From the NCBI RefSeq assembly GCF_000243075.1, contig NC_016745.1, forward strand, positions 1,629,001 through 1,693,000: a DNA stretch of 64,000 nucleotides, written 5' to 3'. The notes under the pieces were generated by a model that saw only the letters and a list, made by a program, of their open reading frames with translations, was not told where the DNA came from and searched no databases. The DNA comes from Oceanimonas sp. GK1 (GTDB taxonomy: Bacteria > Pseudomonadota > Gammaproteobacteria > Enterobacterales > Aeromonadaceae). Below are positions 46,822 to 58,476 of the stretch, in pieces. The translations under genes and the position numbers were made by a program. The number at the start of each line of letters is the position of its first letter. Position 1 is the stretch's first letter.

Positions 46822-48915
46822 ATGGCACGTATCGGCGTAGATGTAGGCGGTACCAATACCGACCTGATACTGGAAACCACGAACAGGGACTCTATCGGAA
46901 GGGGGATATTTGAACACAAGGTGCCCAGCACCACCGAGGATCAGTCCATCGCGGTGATGAAGGGCATACTGGAAATCTGTGACAAGGCCGGGCTCGACAA
47001 GCGTGAAATCGACCTGATTGTGCACGGCACCACGGTGGCTACCAACATTTCCATTGAAAAAAACGGCGCCGAGGTGGGCATGCTTACCACCAAGGGCTTT
47101 CGGGACATACTGCACATCGGTCGCCACAAGCGCCCGCACAACTTTTCCCTGCACTTCGATGCCCCCTGGCAGTCTTCCCCCCTGGTCAAACGCCGCAACC
47201 GTATTCCCATCAATGAACGTATTCTGCCCCCCCACGGCACAGTAGAAACCCCCCTCGATGAGCAGGAAGTGCGCGACGCGGTCGCCACCCTCAAGGCCTG
47301 GGGCGTGCAGGCGGTGATTATCGGCTTTCTGTATTCCTTCCTGAACCGGGAGCACGAGCAAAAAGCCAAGGAAATCGTGCAGGAAATGATGCCCGGTGCC
47401 TTTGTCTGCTGCTCCAGCGAAGTGGTGGACGTGATGCGCGAGTACGAACGCTTCTCCACCACCGCCATGAACGCCTATGTGGGCCCCAGCACGTCCAGTT
47501 ACCTGACCCACCTTTCCGATCAGTTGCGTGAAAACGGCATTGATGCCGACCTGCGCATCATGCAGTCCAACGGCGGCGTGGCCACGGTGGAAAGCTGCTG
47601 CGAGCGGCCGGTCAATATTCTGATGTCGGGCCCGGCCGGCGGGGTGATTGGCGGCCATCATTTTGCCCAGCTGGACGGCGAGCAGAACATCATCACCGTA
47701 GACATCGGCGGCACCTCGGCGGACATTTCCACCCTGTCCGATGGCGGCATCAAGATCATGAACCCGCGGGACTCCTACGTGGCCGGTTATCCGGTCATGG
47801 TGCCGATGATCGATCTCATCACCATAGGGGCGGGGGGCGGCTCCATCGCCTACGTCGACGACGCCGGCGGCTTTCAGGTGGGGCCGCGCTCGGCGGGCTC
47901 CAATCCCGGCCCGGCCTGTTACAACCGGGGCGGTACCGAGCCCACGGTGACCGACGCCAACATTGTGCTGGGGCGGCTGGATCCGGACCGCATGCTGGGG
48001 GGCGATCTCAACCTGGATCCGGCGCTGTCGGCGCAGGCCATACGGGAAAAGATCGCCGAGCCGCTGGGGCTCAGCGTCAAGGAGGCGGCGCTGGGCATTC
48101 TCAAAATCGTCAACAACAACATGGCCCTGGCCATTCGCTCCAACTCGGTGGCCCGGGGCGTGGATCCGCGGGACTTTGTGCTGATGCCCTTTGGCGGCGC
48201 CGGTCCGGTGCATGGCCCGGCCCTGGCGGCGGAAGTGAACGCCAAGGCGGTATTTGTGCCACCGGCGCCGGGGATTACCGCCGCGGCCGGCCTGCTCACC
48301 ACCAACCTGCAGTATGAAGCCACCCGCTCCATGCTGTGCGATCTCAACACCATTACCGATGACCGCCTGGAGCAGTTGCAGCACAACTTGGCGCTGCTGG
48401 AAACCGAGATCATTCAGAAGCTCAAGGACGACGGGGTGGAAGCGGAAAACATGGTGCTGACCCGGCTGGCGGAATGCCGCTACTACGGCCAGGGCTTTGA
48501 GTTGCGGGCCAGCATTCCCGCCGGCGAGGTCAGCCGCGAGGCCGTGCAGGCGGTGATCCGCGATTTCCACCAGGCCCACGAGGCGGATTACGGTTACTGC
48601 TTCCAGGATGCGGTGGTGGAACTGGTGACCCTGAGGGTGATTGGCAACGCCGAGTCCCGCAAGCTGGACTGGCCCGAGTGCGAGGAAGCGGGCCCGGACG
48701 ATCTGGCCAGGGCCTTCCTGTATGAGCGCACCACCGTGTTTGACGACGGCCAGGAATGCGTGACCCCGCGTTATGACCGCAAGGCCCTCAAGGCCGGGCA
48801 GACGGTGACGGGGCCGGCGCTGCTGGTACAACGGGATTCCACTTCACTGGTGCCGCCCGGATGGCAGGCCCGGATTTCCCGCCATGGCAATCTGTTTATT
48901 TCCAAGGACGCGTAA
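46822..48915 (+). CDS. hyuA: N-methylhydantoinase A (ATP-hydrolysing) / hydantoinase-oxoprolinase family
   Basis: Large catalytic partner of an ATP-dependent hydantoinase (697 residues). The N-terminal ATPase-fold region has IGVDVGGTNTDLILE (residues 4-18) and HGTTVATNISIEK; the central domain has VDIGGTSADIS, NPRDSYVAGYPV and DLITIGAGGGSIA. With HyuB it would open N-methylhydantoin (from creatinine deamination) to N-carbamoylsarcosine. The neighbour encodes the next enzyme, which favours this role over 5-oxoprolinase or acetophenone carboxylase. AAGGAGAAG precedes the ATG. Confidence 0.88.
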   Translation: MARIGVDVGGTNTDLILETTNRDSIGRGIFEHKVPSTTEDQSIAVMKGILEICDKAGLDKREIDLIVHGTTVATNISIEKNGAEVGMLTTKGFRDILHIGRHKRPHNFSLHFDAPWQSSPLVKRRNRIPINERILPPHGTVETPLDEQEVRDAVATLKAWGVQAVIIGFLYSFLNREHEQKAKEIVQEMMPGAFVCCSSEVVDVMREYERFSTTAMNAYVGPSTSSYLTHLSDQLRENGIDADLRIMQSNGGVATVESCCERPVNILMSGPAGGVIGGHHFAQLDGEQNIITVDIGGTSADISTLSDGGIKIMNPRDSYVAGYPVMVPMIDLITIGAGGGSIAYVDDAGGFQVGPRSAGSNPGPACYNRGGTEPTVTDANIVLGRLDPDRMLGGDLNLDPALSAQAIREKIAEPLGLSVKEAALGILKIVNNNMALAIRSNSVARGVDPRDFVLMPFGGAGPVHGPALAAEVNAKAVFVPPAPGITAAAGLLTTNLQYEATRSMLCDLNTITDDRLEQLQHNLALLETEIIQKLKDDGVEAENMVLTRLAECRYYGQGFELRASIPAGEVSREAVQAVIRDFHQAHEADYGYCFQDAVVELVTLRVIGNAESRKLDWPECEEAGPDDLARAFLYERTTVFDDGQECVTPRYDRKALKAGQTVTGPALLVQRDSTSLVPPGWQARISRHGNLFISKDA

Positions 48916-48929
48916 AGAGGATGAGTGAC

Positions 48930-50696
48930 ATGAACCAGACACAGGTCGATCCCATTACCCTGCAGGTCATCAACGGTGCCCTGAAAACCATCGCCGAAGA
49001 AATGGGCCACATCCTTTACCGTATGTCCTTTTCTTCCATTATTCGGGAGTCCCAGGATCTGGGGGCGGGGTTGTTTGACACCAACTTTCAGACCATCTGC
49101 GAGTCGGAGTCCACGCCCATGCACATTGGCTCCATTCCCGCCTACCTGCGTGGCATCGAGCAGACCCTGCAGGGCGGGGAGTGGCATGAAGGGGACGTGG
49201 TGATCCACAACCATCCCTATTACGGCTCCAGCCACTCGCCGGATCTGGCGGTGATCATTCCGGTGTTTTACCAGGGCGAGCTGGTGGGTTTTTCCGGCAA
49301 CACTGCCCACCATATCGACATCGGTGCCGCCACTCCGGGGCTGATTATCGATGTGGGCGATGTGTACGCCGAGGGCATGCTGCTGGCGGGCATCAAGCTC
49401 TATGAAAAGGGCGTGCGCAACGAGGCCCTGGCCCAGATGATCACCCAGAACAGCCGGGCCTCCACCCAGTTGCTGCGGGACATCGACGCCCAGGTGGCCT
49501 CGGCCCAGCTTGGGGTCAAGCGCTTCAAGGAGCTGCTGGACCGCTACGGCAAGGACACCACCTTTGCCGCCGTGGATCAGCTTATCGACTACTCCGAGAG
49601 CATACTGCGCCAGAAAATCCGTGAGGTGCCCAACGGCGAATACCGGGCCGAAGGCTTTCTGGACGACGACGGCCGCAACCGGGAAGAGCGCCTGCCGGTG
49701 GTGGTGACGGTGAAGGTGGAGGACGACAGCATCACGGTGGATCTCACCGGCTCGGCGCCCCAGACCCCCACCGCCTACAACGTGCCCTTTGAGGGCTCGT
49801 GCAAGGTGGCCGCCTACGCCGCCTTTCGCAAGCTGTTGCTCGACACCCACACCATGGATGTGCCGGTGCCGTCCAACGAGGGATCGTTCCGGCCCATCAA
49901 GGTGGTGGCGCCGAAAGGCTCCATTTTTAATCCGGTGTTTCCGGCGGCGGCCGAGGCCCGCTTTACCCAGTGCAACCGCATGATCGATCTCATCATCAAG
50001 GCGCTGGCGCCGGTCATGCCCGAACGGGTGATTGCCGGCAGCTCCGCCTCCATCTCCTTTGCCTCCTATTCCGGGGTCAAGGAGGACGGCGACTACTGGG
50101 TGTTCCTGGAGGTGAACGAGGGCGCCTACGGCGGCCGGCCTCATTCCGACGGCCCCGACTGCATCGACAACCTGATGGCCAATACCCGCAACAACCCCAT
50201 CGAGGATCTGGGCATGCACCTGCCGATGATCTGCGATCGCTACGAGCTGCGCGACGACGTCATGCCCGGCGCCGGCAAGTACCGGGGCGGCATTGGGGTG
50301 GTCAAGGCTCAGCGGGTGCTGACCCCGGGCTTTATCACCCATGAAAGTGAGCGCCATTTCGACGTGCCCTGGGGCGTGTTCGGCGGCACCGACGGCGCCG
50401 TGGGCAAGACCGAGATCTACAACCAGGCCGAGCCTGAGCGGGTAACCCAAATGCACTCCAAGTTTTCCGGCCATGCCACTCAGGCCGGCGACGTCATGGC
50501 CTATTACTCCCCTTGCGGCGGTGGCTACGGCAACCCGCTGGAGCGCCCGGCGGAGCAGGTGCGGGAAGACGTGCTGGACGACTTCTGTACCCGGGAGCAT
50601 GCCTTTGAGGTGTACGGCGTGGTGCTGAACGAGGCGCTTGAACTCGACATGATGGCCACCCTGGATCGCCGGGAGCTGCTCGCCCGCGCCGGCTGA
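48930..50696 (+). CDS. hyuB: N-methylhydantoinase B / hydantoinase family
   Basis: Second subunit of the hydantoinase (588 residues). HyuB-family features: VDPITLQVINGALKTIAEEMGHILYRMSFS, GSIPAYLRGIEQTL, VVIHNHPYYGSSHSPDLAVIIPVF, and GAGKYRGGIGVVKAQRVL. It begins 14 bases after hyuA; AGAGG fits the ATG at 48930 better than that at 48921. A strong terminator follows. Confidence 0.9.
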   Translation: MNQTQVDPITLQVINGALKTIAEEMGHILYRMSFSSIIRESQDLGAGLFDTNFQTICESESTPMHIGSIPAYLRGIEQTLQGGEWHEGDVVIHNHPYYGSSHSPDLAVIIPVFYQGELVGFSGNTAHHIDIGAATPGLIIDVGDVYAEGMLLAGIKLYEKGVRNEALAQMITQNSRASTQLLRDIDAQVASAQLGVKRFKELLDRYGKDTTFAAVDQLIDYSESILRQKIREVPNGEYRAEGFLDDDGRNREERLPVVVTVKVEDDSITVDLTGSAPQTPTAYNVPFEGSCKVAAYAAFRKLLLDTHTMDVPVPSNEGSFRPIKVVAPKGSIFNPVFPAAAEARFTQCNRMIDLIIKALAPVMPERVIAGSSASISFASYSGVKEDGDYWVFLEVNEGAYGGRPHSDGPDCIDNLMANTRNNPIEDLGMHLPMICDRYELRDDVMPGAGKYRGGIGVVKAQRVLTPGFITHESERHFDVPWGVFGGTDGAVGKTEIYNQAEPERVTQMHSKFSGHATQAGDVMAYYSPCGGGYGNPLERPAEQVREDVLDDFCTREHAFEVYGVVLNEALELDMMATLDRRELLARAG

Positions 50697-50729
50697 AACA
50701 TAACGTCGTCATTGAGTACAGCTTTGCTC

Positions 50730-50756
50730 GGGGCGGGTTATCCGCCCCTTTTTTTG
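50730..50756 (+). terminator. Strong terminator after hyuB
   Basis: GGGGCGG/CCGCCCC stem (50730-50736 with 50742-50748) followed by a run of seven or more T. It separates the hydantoinase transcript from the permease gene. Confidence 0.88.
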
Positions 50757-50782
50757 TCTGAAATATGACTAAGGACGGTAAT

Positions 50783-52273
50783 ATGAACACAAATGAGCAA
50801 GTGATTACGTCGCCCGAAGGGGTTGCCGGGCAGCACACCAACCATCTGATGGAGTCCTCCATTCTGCCGGTGCGGCATCAGCGCAGAACCATCGGCGCCT
50901 GGGGCTTTGTGTGGATCTGGGTGGGGATTGCGGTGATCATCGCCACCTTTCAGCTGGGGGCCAACGGCGTCACCGGCCTGCCCTTGTGGCAGGTGATCCT
51001 GACCATACTGATCGCCAACGTGATCTTGGCGTCATTGATGACCCTGACCGCCGACATCGGCACCGAGCACGGACTGTCGTTCTCAGTGTACCTGAGGGCG
51101 CCGTTCGGGGTGTACGGCACCCACATTCCCTCCATCTTTCGCGGGCTGATCGCGGCGGTCTGGTTCGGTATTCAGACCTACCTGGGGGCGTTGGCGCTGA
51201 ACGGCATCGTGGAATACCTGACCGGCTTTTCCAGCTGGCCGCTGTGGTACCTGGTGTTCGCCCTGGTGCAGGTGGCCAATACGGCACTGGGCATCAAGTC
51301 GGTGGAGCGGCTGGCGGCCATTGCCGCTCCGGCGATCATGGCGATCTCGGTGTGGATGTATTTTACCCTGGATGTGCTGGCCCAAACACAGGGCATCAAT
51401 ATCTGGACCTTTGTGGGCGAGGCGGATGTTTCCATTCTGACCCTGTTCCTGGCCAATGTGGCGTTCTGGTCGACCCTGGCCATCGACATTCCCAATATCA
51501 CCCGGTACGTCAAAACCACGCCGGGCGCCCGGGGCTTTGTGGCGCGCAACCGTAATATCTTTCTGGCCCAGCTGGTGGCCCTGCCGGTCACCCAGGCCTG
51601 GATTGCCCTTATCGGTGCCGTGTCCTTTATTGCCGCCGGCGACTGGAATCCGATCACGGTGATCCAGGGGCAGAGTGAAGGCTTCAGCCTCATCGTGCTG
51701 CTGGTGCTGGTGATCCTGGCCCAATGGTCCACCAACAATGCCGCCAATCTGATCCCGGCGTCGCTGGCCTTTGTCAATGCCGGCGCCCCCTACATCAAAT
51801 ATCCGGTGGCGGTGTTTATTGCCGGTGTGGTGGGTACCCTGTCCATGCCCTGGGCGATACTGGATAATCTGTTTGCGTTTTTATTTTCTTATGGCTCATT
51901 TTTGTCGGCCATTGGCGGCATCATGATTGCCGATTATTTCATTTTACGAAACCGGCGGCTGAATGTGCCCGAGCTTTATTCCACTCAGGGCCAGTTCCGT
52001 TATTACAAAGGAGTGAATCCGGCGGGCCTGATTGCCTGGCTGGCGGCCGGCGTGCTGGCGTTTTTCTCCGGCATCTGGGCCTTTGTGGTGGGTCTGTTTG
52101 CGGGCATGTTCATTTACTGGCTGCTGATGATCGTCTGGATATTGCGTTATTACCCGCAGAAAGACATTGAAAATAAACAGGGTGAACACTATCTTGGTAC
52201 CAGCAGCGCCATTAACTGGCACTACAATAAATCCCTGAAGTCATTTCAGCGAGTGCCTTCCGACGAGCAATAA
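50783..52273 (+). CDS. NCS1-family permease (cytosine/purine/hydantoin type)
   Basis: Inner-membrane nucleobase:cation symporter-1 (496 residues, about 12 helices). NCS1 features: RRTIGAWGFVWIWVGIAVIIATFQLGANGV, GTEHGLSFSVYLRAPFGVYGTHIP, RGLIAAVWFGIQTYLGALALNGI (with the Trp-Phe-Gly-Ile-Gln segment) and FWSTLAIDIPNITRYV. Family substrates include cytosine, allantoin and hydantoins. Next to N-methylhydantoinase, creatinine or N-methylhydantoin is the likely cargo. AAGGACGG precedes the ATG. Confidence 0.88.
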   Translation: MNTNEQVITSPEGVAGQHTNHLMESSILPVRHQRRTIGAWGFVWIWVGIAVIIATFQLGANGVTGLPLWQVILTILIANVILASLMTLTADIGTEHGLSFSVYLRAPFGVYGTHIPSIFRGLIAAVWFGIQTYLGALALNGIVEYLTGFSSWPLWYLVFALVQVANTALGIKSVERLAAIAAPAIMAISVWMYFTLDVLAQTQGINIWTFVGEADVSILTLFLANVAFWSTLAIDIPNITRYVKTTPGARGFVARNRNIFLAQLVALPVTQAWIALIGAVSFIAAGDWNPITVIQGQSEGFSLIVLLVLVILAQWSTNNAANLIPASLAFVNAGAPYIKYPVAVFIAGVVGTLSMPWAILDNLFAFLFSYGSFLSAIGGIMIADYFILRNRRLNVPELYSTQGQFRYYKGVNPAGLIAWLAAGVLAFFSGIWAFVVGLFAGMFIYWLLMIVWILRYYPQKDIENKQGEHYLGTSSAINWHYNKSLKSFQRVPSDEQ

Positions 52274-52298
52274 AGACGAAACTCCGTGGTGTATTTTT

Positions 52299-52326
52299 GG
52301 GCAAGGTCTCTTGCCCCTTTTTTATT
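52299..52326 (+). terminator. Terminator after the NCS1 permease
   Basis: Stem GGGCAAG/CTTGCCC (52299-52305 with 52310-52316), loop GTCT, followed by CTTTTTTATTC-like T-rich DNA. Confidence 0.8.
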
Positions 52327-52438
52327 CTTTCGATTTCATGTTTTATTGATGTTTATATTCAATCAATGACCTGGAAACGGCGTGATAACGTTAACCCTAC
52401 AATCTCAGAGCGCCCAATACATTGCAGAGGTGAGCAGC

Positions 52439-53650
52439 ATGCGTCGAGTCGTCATTACAGGAATGGGAATAGTTTCAAGCCTTGGCAACAGCCTGGAAGA
52501 GGTGACGTCGTCACTGAAACACGGCTATTCCGGCATCGACATCAACCCGGCCTACCGGGACGCCGGGCTGCGCAGCCATGTGTCGGGCATGCTGGACGCG
52601 GACTTCAGCCGCATCAACCGCAAACACCGGCGTTTTATGGGCGATGCCGCCGCCTATGCCTATCTGGCGATGCAGGACGCCATTGCCGATGCCGGACTGA
52701 CGCCGGCGCTGGTGTCTCATGTAAAAACCGGTTGCGTGATGGGCTCGGGAGGCGGCTCCAGCCGCGACATCGTGGAAGCCAACCAGCTGCTGGCAAGCGG
52801 CGGAGTGAAAAAGGTCGGCCCCTACCGGGTGCCGCGCACCATGACCAGCACGGTGTCGGCCTGTATCGCCAGTTTTTTCAATATTCGCGGCCTTAATTAT
52901 TCCATCGCCTCGGCCTGCGCCACCAGCGCCCACTGCATTGGCCATGCCTTTGAACAAATTCAGTTCGGCAAGCAGGACATTATTTTTGCCGGCGGCGCCG
53001 AGGCGGAAGACGTCAGCCAGAGCTGCATGTTCGACGCCATGGGCGCCTTTTCCACCGGCTACAACGAGAACCCTACCCGGGCCAGCCGGCCCTACGATCA
53101 GCACCGGGATGGCTTTGTGATCAGCGGTGGCGCCGGCGTGCTGGTGCTGGAAGAGCGGGAGCACGCCCTGGCCCGGGGGGCGCGCATCTACGGCGAAGTG
53201 GTCGGTTACGGCACTTCCTCCGACGGCCAGGACATGGTGTCGCCCTCGGGAGAAGGGGCCTTGAGAGCCATGCAAATGGCGCTGGCAGACTGTGCGCTGC
53301 CGGTGGACTACCTCAATACCCACGGCACCAGCACTCAGGCGGGGGATCTGGTGGAGATTGACGCGGCCCGGGATGCCTTTGGCGGCAAGCTGCCGCCGTT
53401 CAGCTCCACCAAGGCCCTGAGCGGCCATGCCCTGGGGGCGGCGGGGGCGCACGAGGCCATTTATTGCCTGCTGATGATGCGCGACCGGTTTCTGACGGCC
53501 TCGCACCATATCGAGCAGCTGGACGAGGCCCTGAAGGGGTCGCCCATTCTGCTCAATACCCTGATGGATGAGCCGGTGCACTGCGTGGTGTCCAACAGCT
53601 TTGGCTTTGGCGGCGCCAACGCCAGCCTGGTATTTGCCCGCGCCGACTGA
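52439..53650 (+). CDS. fabB: Beta-ketoacyl-ACP synthase I (FabB type)
   Basis: Condensing enzyme of fatty-acid synthesis (403 residues). The catalytic triad of KAS I is intact: Cys160 in [11 protein letters not shown], His295 in LNTHGTST and His330 in [11 protein letters not shown]. The sequence is FabB-like throughout ([42 protein letters not shown]). It is a full gene, yet sits between a permease and a LysR gene in a catabolic cluster. It may be the main FabB or a second copy; the window cannot tell. GCAGAGGTGAGCAGC precedes the ATG. Confidence 0.93.
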   Translation: MRRVVITGMGIVSSLGNSLEEVTSSLKHGYSGIDINPAYRDAGLRSHVSGMLDADFSRINRKHRRFMGDAAAYAYLAMQDAIADAGLTPALVSHVKTGCVMGSGGGSSRDIVEANQLLASGGVKKVGPYRVPRTMTSTVSACIASFFNIRGLNYSIASACATSAHCIGHAFEQIQFGKQDIIFAGGAEAEDVSQSCMFDAMGAFSTGYNENPTRASRPYDQHRDGFVISGGAGVLVLEEREHALARGARIYGEVVGYGTSSDGQDMVSPSGEGALRAMQMALADCALPVDYLNTHGTSTQAGDLVEIDAARDAFGGKLPPFSSTKALSGHALGAAGAHEAIYCLLMMRDRFLTASHHIEQLDEALKGSPILLNTLMDEPVHCVVSNSFGFGGANASLVFARAD

Positions 53651-53659
53651 AACCAAGGC

Positions 53660-54565
53660 TCAGGCGGGCAGGGCTTCACCCTGCAGGTGCCGAATAAAGT
53701 GGGCGAAGCTGGGGCTGATAAAGGCGCTGTTCCAGGCCGCAATGGTTTCCACCTGGTGCTCAATGCCTTCCAGCGGGATCAGGTGAATGTCTTTGCGGGT
53801 AAATTTGCGCACGCACTCGGTGTATACCGAAATGCCCATGTTGGCCGCCACCAGCCCGAAAATACCGGTGCTGGTGGTGGCTTCCTGCACGATATTGGGG
53901 GAAAAGCCCGCCTGCTGGCAGTTCTTGAGAAAGCGGCTGCGAAAGGCCCGCCAGCAATTGTCCGCGCCCAGAATAAACTTTTCATTCCTGAGCTCTTCCA
54001 GCCGCAGGCTGCTGCGCTCCGCCAGCGGATGGCGCTGGGGCAACACCACCAGCAGCCCTTCCACCGCGCAGGGGAGGGTTTCGATACCCGGCATGTTGAG
54101 CGGCCCTATCATGAAGCCGGCGTCGATGCTGCAGTCCTGCAGCGCCCGGTGCTGCTCGTGGGAGGGCATGTGGCTCAGCTCGATGGAGATATTGGGGTAT
54201 TTTTCCTTGAACCGCTCGATGATGTCCGGCAGTACGCCGTTGATGGAAAAGTCGTTGTAGGCGATGGAAATATGGCCAATGTCCCCCTGGGAGGCAGCCT
54301 GGGCCAGGTGCACGCCCCGCTCCAGCACCCGCAGCCCTTCACGGCACTCGGCCAGCAACAGCCGGCCGGCTTCGGTCAGTGCCACCTGGCGGGTGGTGCG
54401 GGCCAGCAGCTCCACCCCTACGGATTCTTCCAGCCCCTTGATTAACCGGCTCAAGGCCGGCTGGGTAATAAACAGGCTGTCCGCCGCCTTCTTGAAATGC
54501 AACGACTCGGCCACGGCCATAAAGGCCTTGATATGGCGCAGATCGAATCTGAAGTTCATGCCCAT
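53660..54565 (-). CDS. LysR-family transcriptional regulator
   Basis: A 301-residue regulator with an N-terminal helix-turn-helix (FDLRHIKAFMAVAESLHFKKAADSLFITQPALSRLIKGLE) and an effector domain (GDIGHISIAYNDFSINGVLP, GIFGLVAANMGISVYTE). It converges on fabB (9-base gap) and lies downstream of betA on the same strand. The target genes are unknown; the HyuAB/permease genes or the bet genes are candidates. I start at 54565, with AAGGA 10 bases upstream; an ATG six bases later is possible. Confidence 0.88.
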   Translation of the reverse strand: MGMNFRFDLRHIKAFMAVAESLHFKKAADSLFITQPALSRLIKGLEESVGVELLARTTRQVALTEAGRLLLAECREGLRVLERGVHLAQAASQGDIGHISIAYNDFSINGVLPDIIERFKEKYPNISIELSHMPSHEQHRALQDCSIDAGFMIGPLNMPGIETLPCAVEGLLVVLPQRHPLAERSSLRLEELRNEKFILGADNCWRAFRSRFLKNCQQAGFSPNIVQEATTSTGIFGLVAANMGISVYTECVRKFTRKDIHLIPLEGIEHQVETIAAWNSAFISPSFAHFIRHLQGEALPA

Positions 54566-54684
54566 GCTGAAACAGTCCTTGCGTTGGTTTATCGTCCATG
54601 ACCGCCCTTTTTTCCTGAAAGGGCCGTTATGACCATAAAGACTGAACCCAAGGCTGTAAAGAGGGTCGCTCACGCGGCCATACA

Positions 54685-54710
54685 AAACGGGCGCCTCTCA
54701 ATGGGCGCCC
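54685..54710 (-). terminator. Terminator after betA
   Basis: Inverted repeat GGGCGCC/GGCGCCC (54689-54695 with 54704-54710) with an 8-base loop; on the minus strand the tail reads GTTTTGTA. It closes the leftward betIBA operon. Confidence 0.65.
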
Positions 54711-54718
54711 CTGCAAGG

Positions 54719-56401
54719 TCAGCTTACCTTGCGTGCCGGCTGACCGGCACGCTGCCGTTGCTGCCACTCGGGATCCAGGCCGATGTCCGCCTCGGACGGT
54801 GCCAGCGGCGCCTTGCCCCGGATCAGATCCGCGGCCCGCTCCGCCACCATGATGGTGGGAGCGTTGAGGTTGCCGTTGGGAATGGTGGGGAAGATGGACG
54901 AGTCCACCACCCGCAGGCCCGCTATGCCCCGCACTTTGGTTTCGGGGTCTACCACTGCCAGCTCGTCCGTGCCCATTTTGCAGGTACAGGAGGGGTGGTA
55001 AGCGCTTTCCACCGCCTGGCGCACAAAGGCATCGATTTGTTCGTCGGTGTGAATGTGTTCACCGGGCTGGATTTCCGCTTCCCGGTAGGGGTCCATCGCC
55101 GGCTGGTTGATGATCTCCCGGGTCAGCCGCACGCAGGCGCGAAAGCCCTCGCGGTCTTCCTCGTGCTCCAGGTAATTGAAGCGAATGCGCGGCGCCATGC
55201 CGGGATCGGCGCTGGCCACCTTCACGAAGCCCCGGCTTTTCGGCTTGTTGTGGCCGATGTGCACCTGAAAACCATGGCCGTCGAAGGCCTCGCGGCCGTC
55301 GTAGCGCATGGCGGCGGGCAGAAAGTGGTATTGCAGATCCGGCCATTCCACCCCGGCTTTCGAGCGGATAAAACCGCAAGACTCGAAGTGGTTGGTGGCG
55401 CCCAGGCCGTCTTTTTTCAGCAGCCAGCGGCTGCCGATCAGGAACTTATTCCAGAGATCCAGCTTGCCGTTGAGGGAAATGGGCTGCTTGCAGCGGAACT
55501 GGAAATAGAACTCCAGGTGATCCTGCAGGTTTTCGCCCACCCCGGGCAGCTCGTGCTTCACCTCGATGCCGGCGGTCTCCAGGGTGTCTCTGGCGCCGAT
55601 GCCGGACAGTTGCAGCAGGTGTGGCGAGCCGACGGAGCCGGCACTGAGAATGACCTCCTTGCTCACCCGCACCTCCTGCACCCGGCCGTTGCGTTCATAG
55701 CGCACGCCCACCGCCCGTTTGCCGTCGAGCAGCACTCTGTGTACCAGGGCGTGGGTGACCACGGTCAGGTTGGGGCGGCTCATGGCCGGGCGCAGGTAGG
55801 CGTTGGCGGTGGACCAGCGGCGGCCGTTTTTCACCGTCATGTGCATGGGGCCAAAGCCTTCCTGCTGGCGGCCGTTGTAGTCGGCGGTGGGGAAGTAACC
55901 GGCTTCCACCCCGGCGTCCACAAAGGCCTGGTACAGAGGGTTTTGCATTCGGTTGCCGTTGTTGACCCCGAGCGGCCCTTGGTCGCCGCGATAGTCGTCG
56001 CCGCCAAAGGCCCAGCTTTCGGCCTTCTTGAAGTAGGGCAGGCAGTGGGCGTAGTCCCAGCCCTCGGCGCCGTGCTGCTGCCATTCGTCAAAGTCGCGGG
56101 CATGGCCGCGCACGTAGACCATGCCGTTGATGGAGGAGGAGCCGCCCAGCACCTTGCCGCGCGGGCAGTGCATGCGGCGGTTGTCAAGGAAGGGCTCGGG
56201 CTCGGTCTCGAACTGCCAGGCGTACTTCTTGGTGTTCATGGGAATGGACAGGGCGGTGGGCATCTGAATGAAGATGCTCTTGTCGCTGCCGCCGGTTTCC
56301 AGCAGCAGCACGGTGTGCTGGCCGTCCTCGGTGAGGCGGTTGGCCAGCACGCAGCCGGCGGAGCCCGCGCCCACGATGATATAGTCGAATTGGTTTTGCA
56401 T
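54719..56401 (-). CDS. betA: Choline dehydrogenase BetA
   Basis: FAD-dependent GMC oxidoreductase that oxidises choline to betaine aldehyde at the inner membrane (560 residues). The N-terminal FAD site is [18 protein letters not shown] (residues 6-23), followed by [22 protein letters not shown] and the C-terminal [31 protein letters not shown] with NPAPT-like [17 protein letters not shown]. It matches BetA in length. GAGGTAACGCA precedes the ATG; 18 bases after betB. Confidence 0.96.
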   Translation of the reverse strand: MQNQFDYIIVGAGSAGCVLANRLTEDGQHTVLLLETGGSDKSIFIQMPTALSIPMNTKKYAWQFETEPEPFLDNRRMHCPRGKVLGGSSSINGMVYVRGHARDFDEWQQHGAEGWDYAHCLPYFKKAESWAFGGDDYRGDQGPLGVNNGNRMQNPLYQAFVDAGVEAGYFPTADYNGRQQEGFGPMHMTVKNGRRWSTANAYLRPAMSRPNLTVVTHALVHRVLLDGKRAVGVRYERNGRVQEVRVSKEVILSAGSVGSPHLLQLSGIGARDTLETAGIEVKHELPGVGENLQDHLEFYFQFRCKQPISLNGKLDLWNKFLIGSRWLLKKDGLGATNHFESCGFIRSKAGVEWPDLQYHFLPAAMRYDGREAFDGHGFQVHIGHNKPKSRGFVKVASADPGMAPRIRFNYLEHEEDREGFRACVRLTREIINQPAMDPYREAEIQPGEHIHTDEQIDAFVRQAVESAYHPSCTCKMGTDELAVVDPETKVRGIAGLRVVDSSIFPTIPNGNLNAPTIMVAERAADLIRGKAPLAPSEADIGLDPEWQQRQRAGQPARKVS

Positions 56402-56419
56402 TGCGTTACCTCGCGGCCC

Positions 56420-57873
<1,454 letters not shown>

Positions 57874-57883
<10 letters not shown>

Positions 57884-58476
57884 TGGGACACTCCATGCTG
57901 CTGTAGCAGATCGGTGATGAATTTCTTGCACAGTTGCTCGCCGTCGCGGAATTCCTGATCCGGATCCGGGCTGAGCGCACTGCGCAGCCAGAAGCCGTCA
58001 ATCAAGGCGGCGGTCTGATGGGCGGCAATTTTTGCCTGCTCCGGCCCCAGCAGGGGGCGGAAGGAATAGCGCAGGTTGCTGATCAGCCGCTGGCTGTTCA
58101 CCTGCTGCAGCCGGGCCAGGCGCGGGTCGTGCATGGCCTGGGCCCAGAAGCTCAGCCACGACTTGGTGGCCGGGCGCGAGCGCTGGAACTCGGTAAAGTT
58201 GGCTTCCACAATGCGCATCAGTCGCTGCTCTGGGCTGATGTCGGCGCTGGCGCGGCTGAGCAGTGCCTGCTTCAGCTCGTCCAGCAATTGGCGAACGGTC
58301 GCTTCAATCAGCTCCTGTTTGCCGCCGAAGTAATGGCTGATGATGCCCGACGACATGCCGGCCAGCCGGCTGATGCTGTTGATGGTGGTGTTCTGCAGGC
58401 CGTATTCGGCCACCGAGGCCAGGGTGGCGTCGATCAGCTGTCTCCTGCGGGTATCCTTGATTCCGGTAATAGGCAT
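57874..58476 (-). CDS. betI: BetI, TetR-family choline-responsive repressor
   Basis: Represses the bet genes; choline is the inducer in other species. The 200-residue protein has the TetR helix-turn-helix ([44 protein letters not shown]) and the BetI-type C-terminal pocket ([27 protein letters not shown]). A perfect palindrome lies 13 bases before its start, as expected for autoregulation. No ribosome-binding site is visible before the ATG. Confidence 0.95.

Noticed and set aside
46453-48831. A 792-codon open frame on the minus strand opposite hyuA
   Set aside because: Shadow of HyuA caused by codon bias; composition is non-protein-like and it has no ribosome site or domain.
48771-50600. A 609-codon open frame on the minus strand opposite hyuB
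   Set aside because: Antisense shadow of HyuB for the same reasons.
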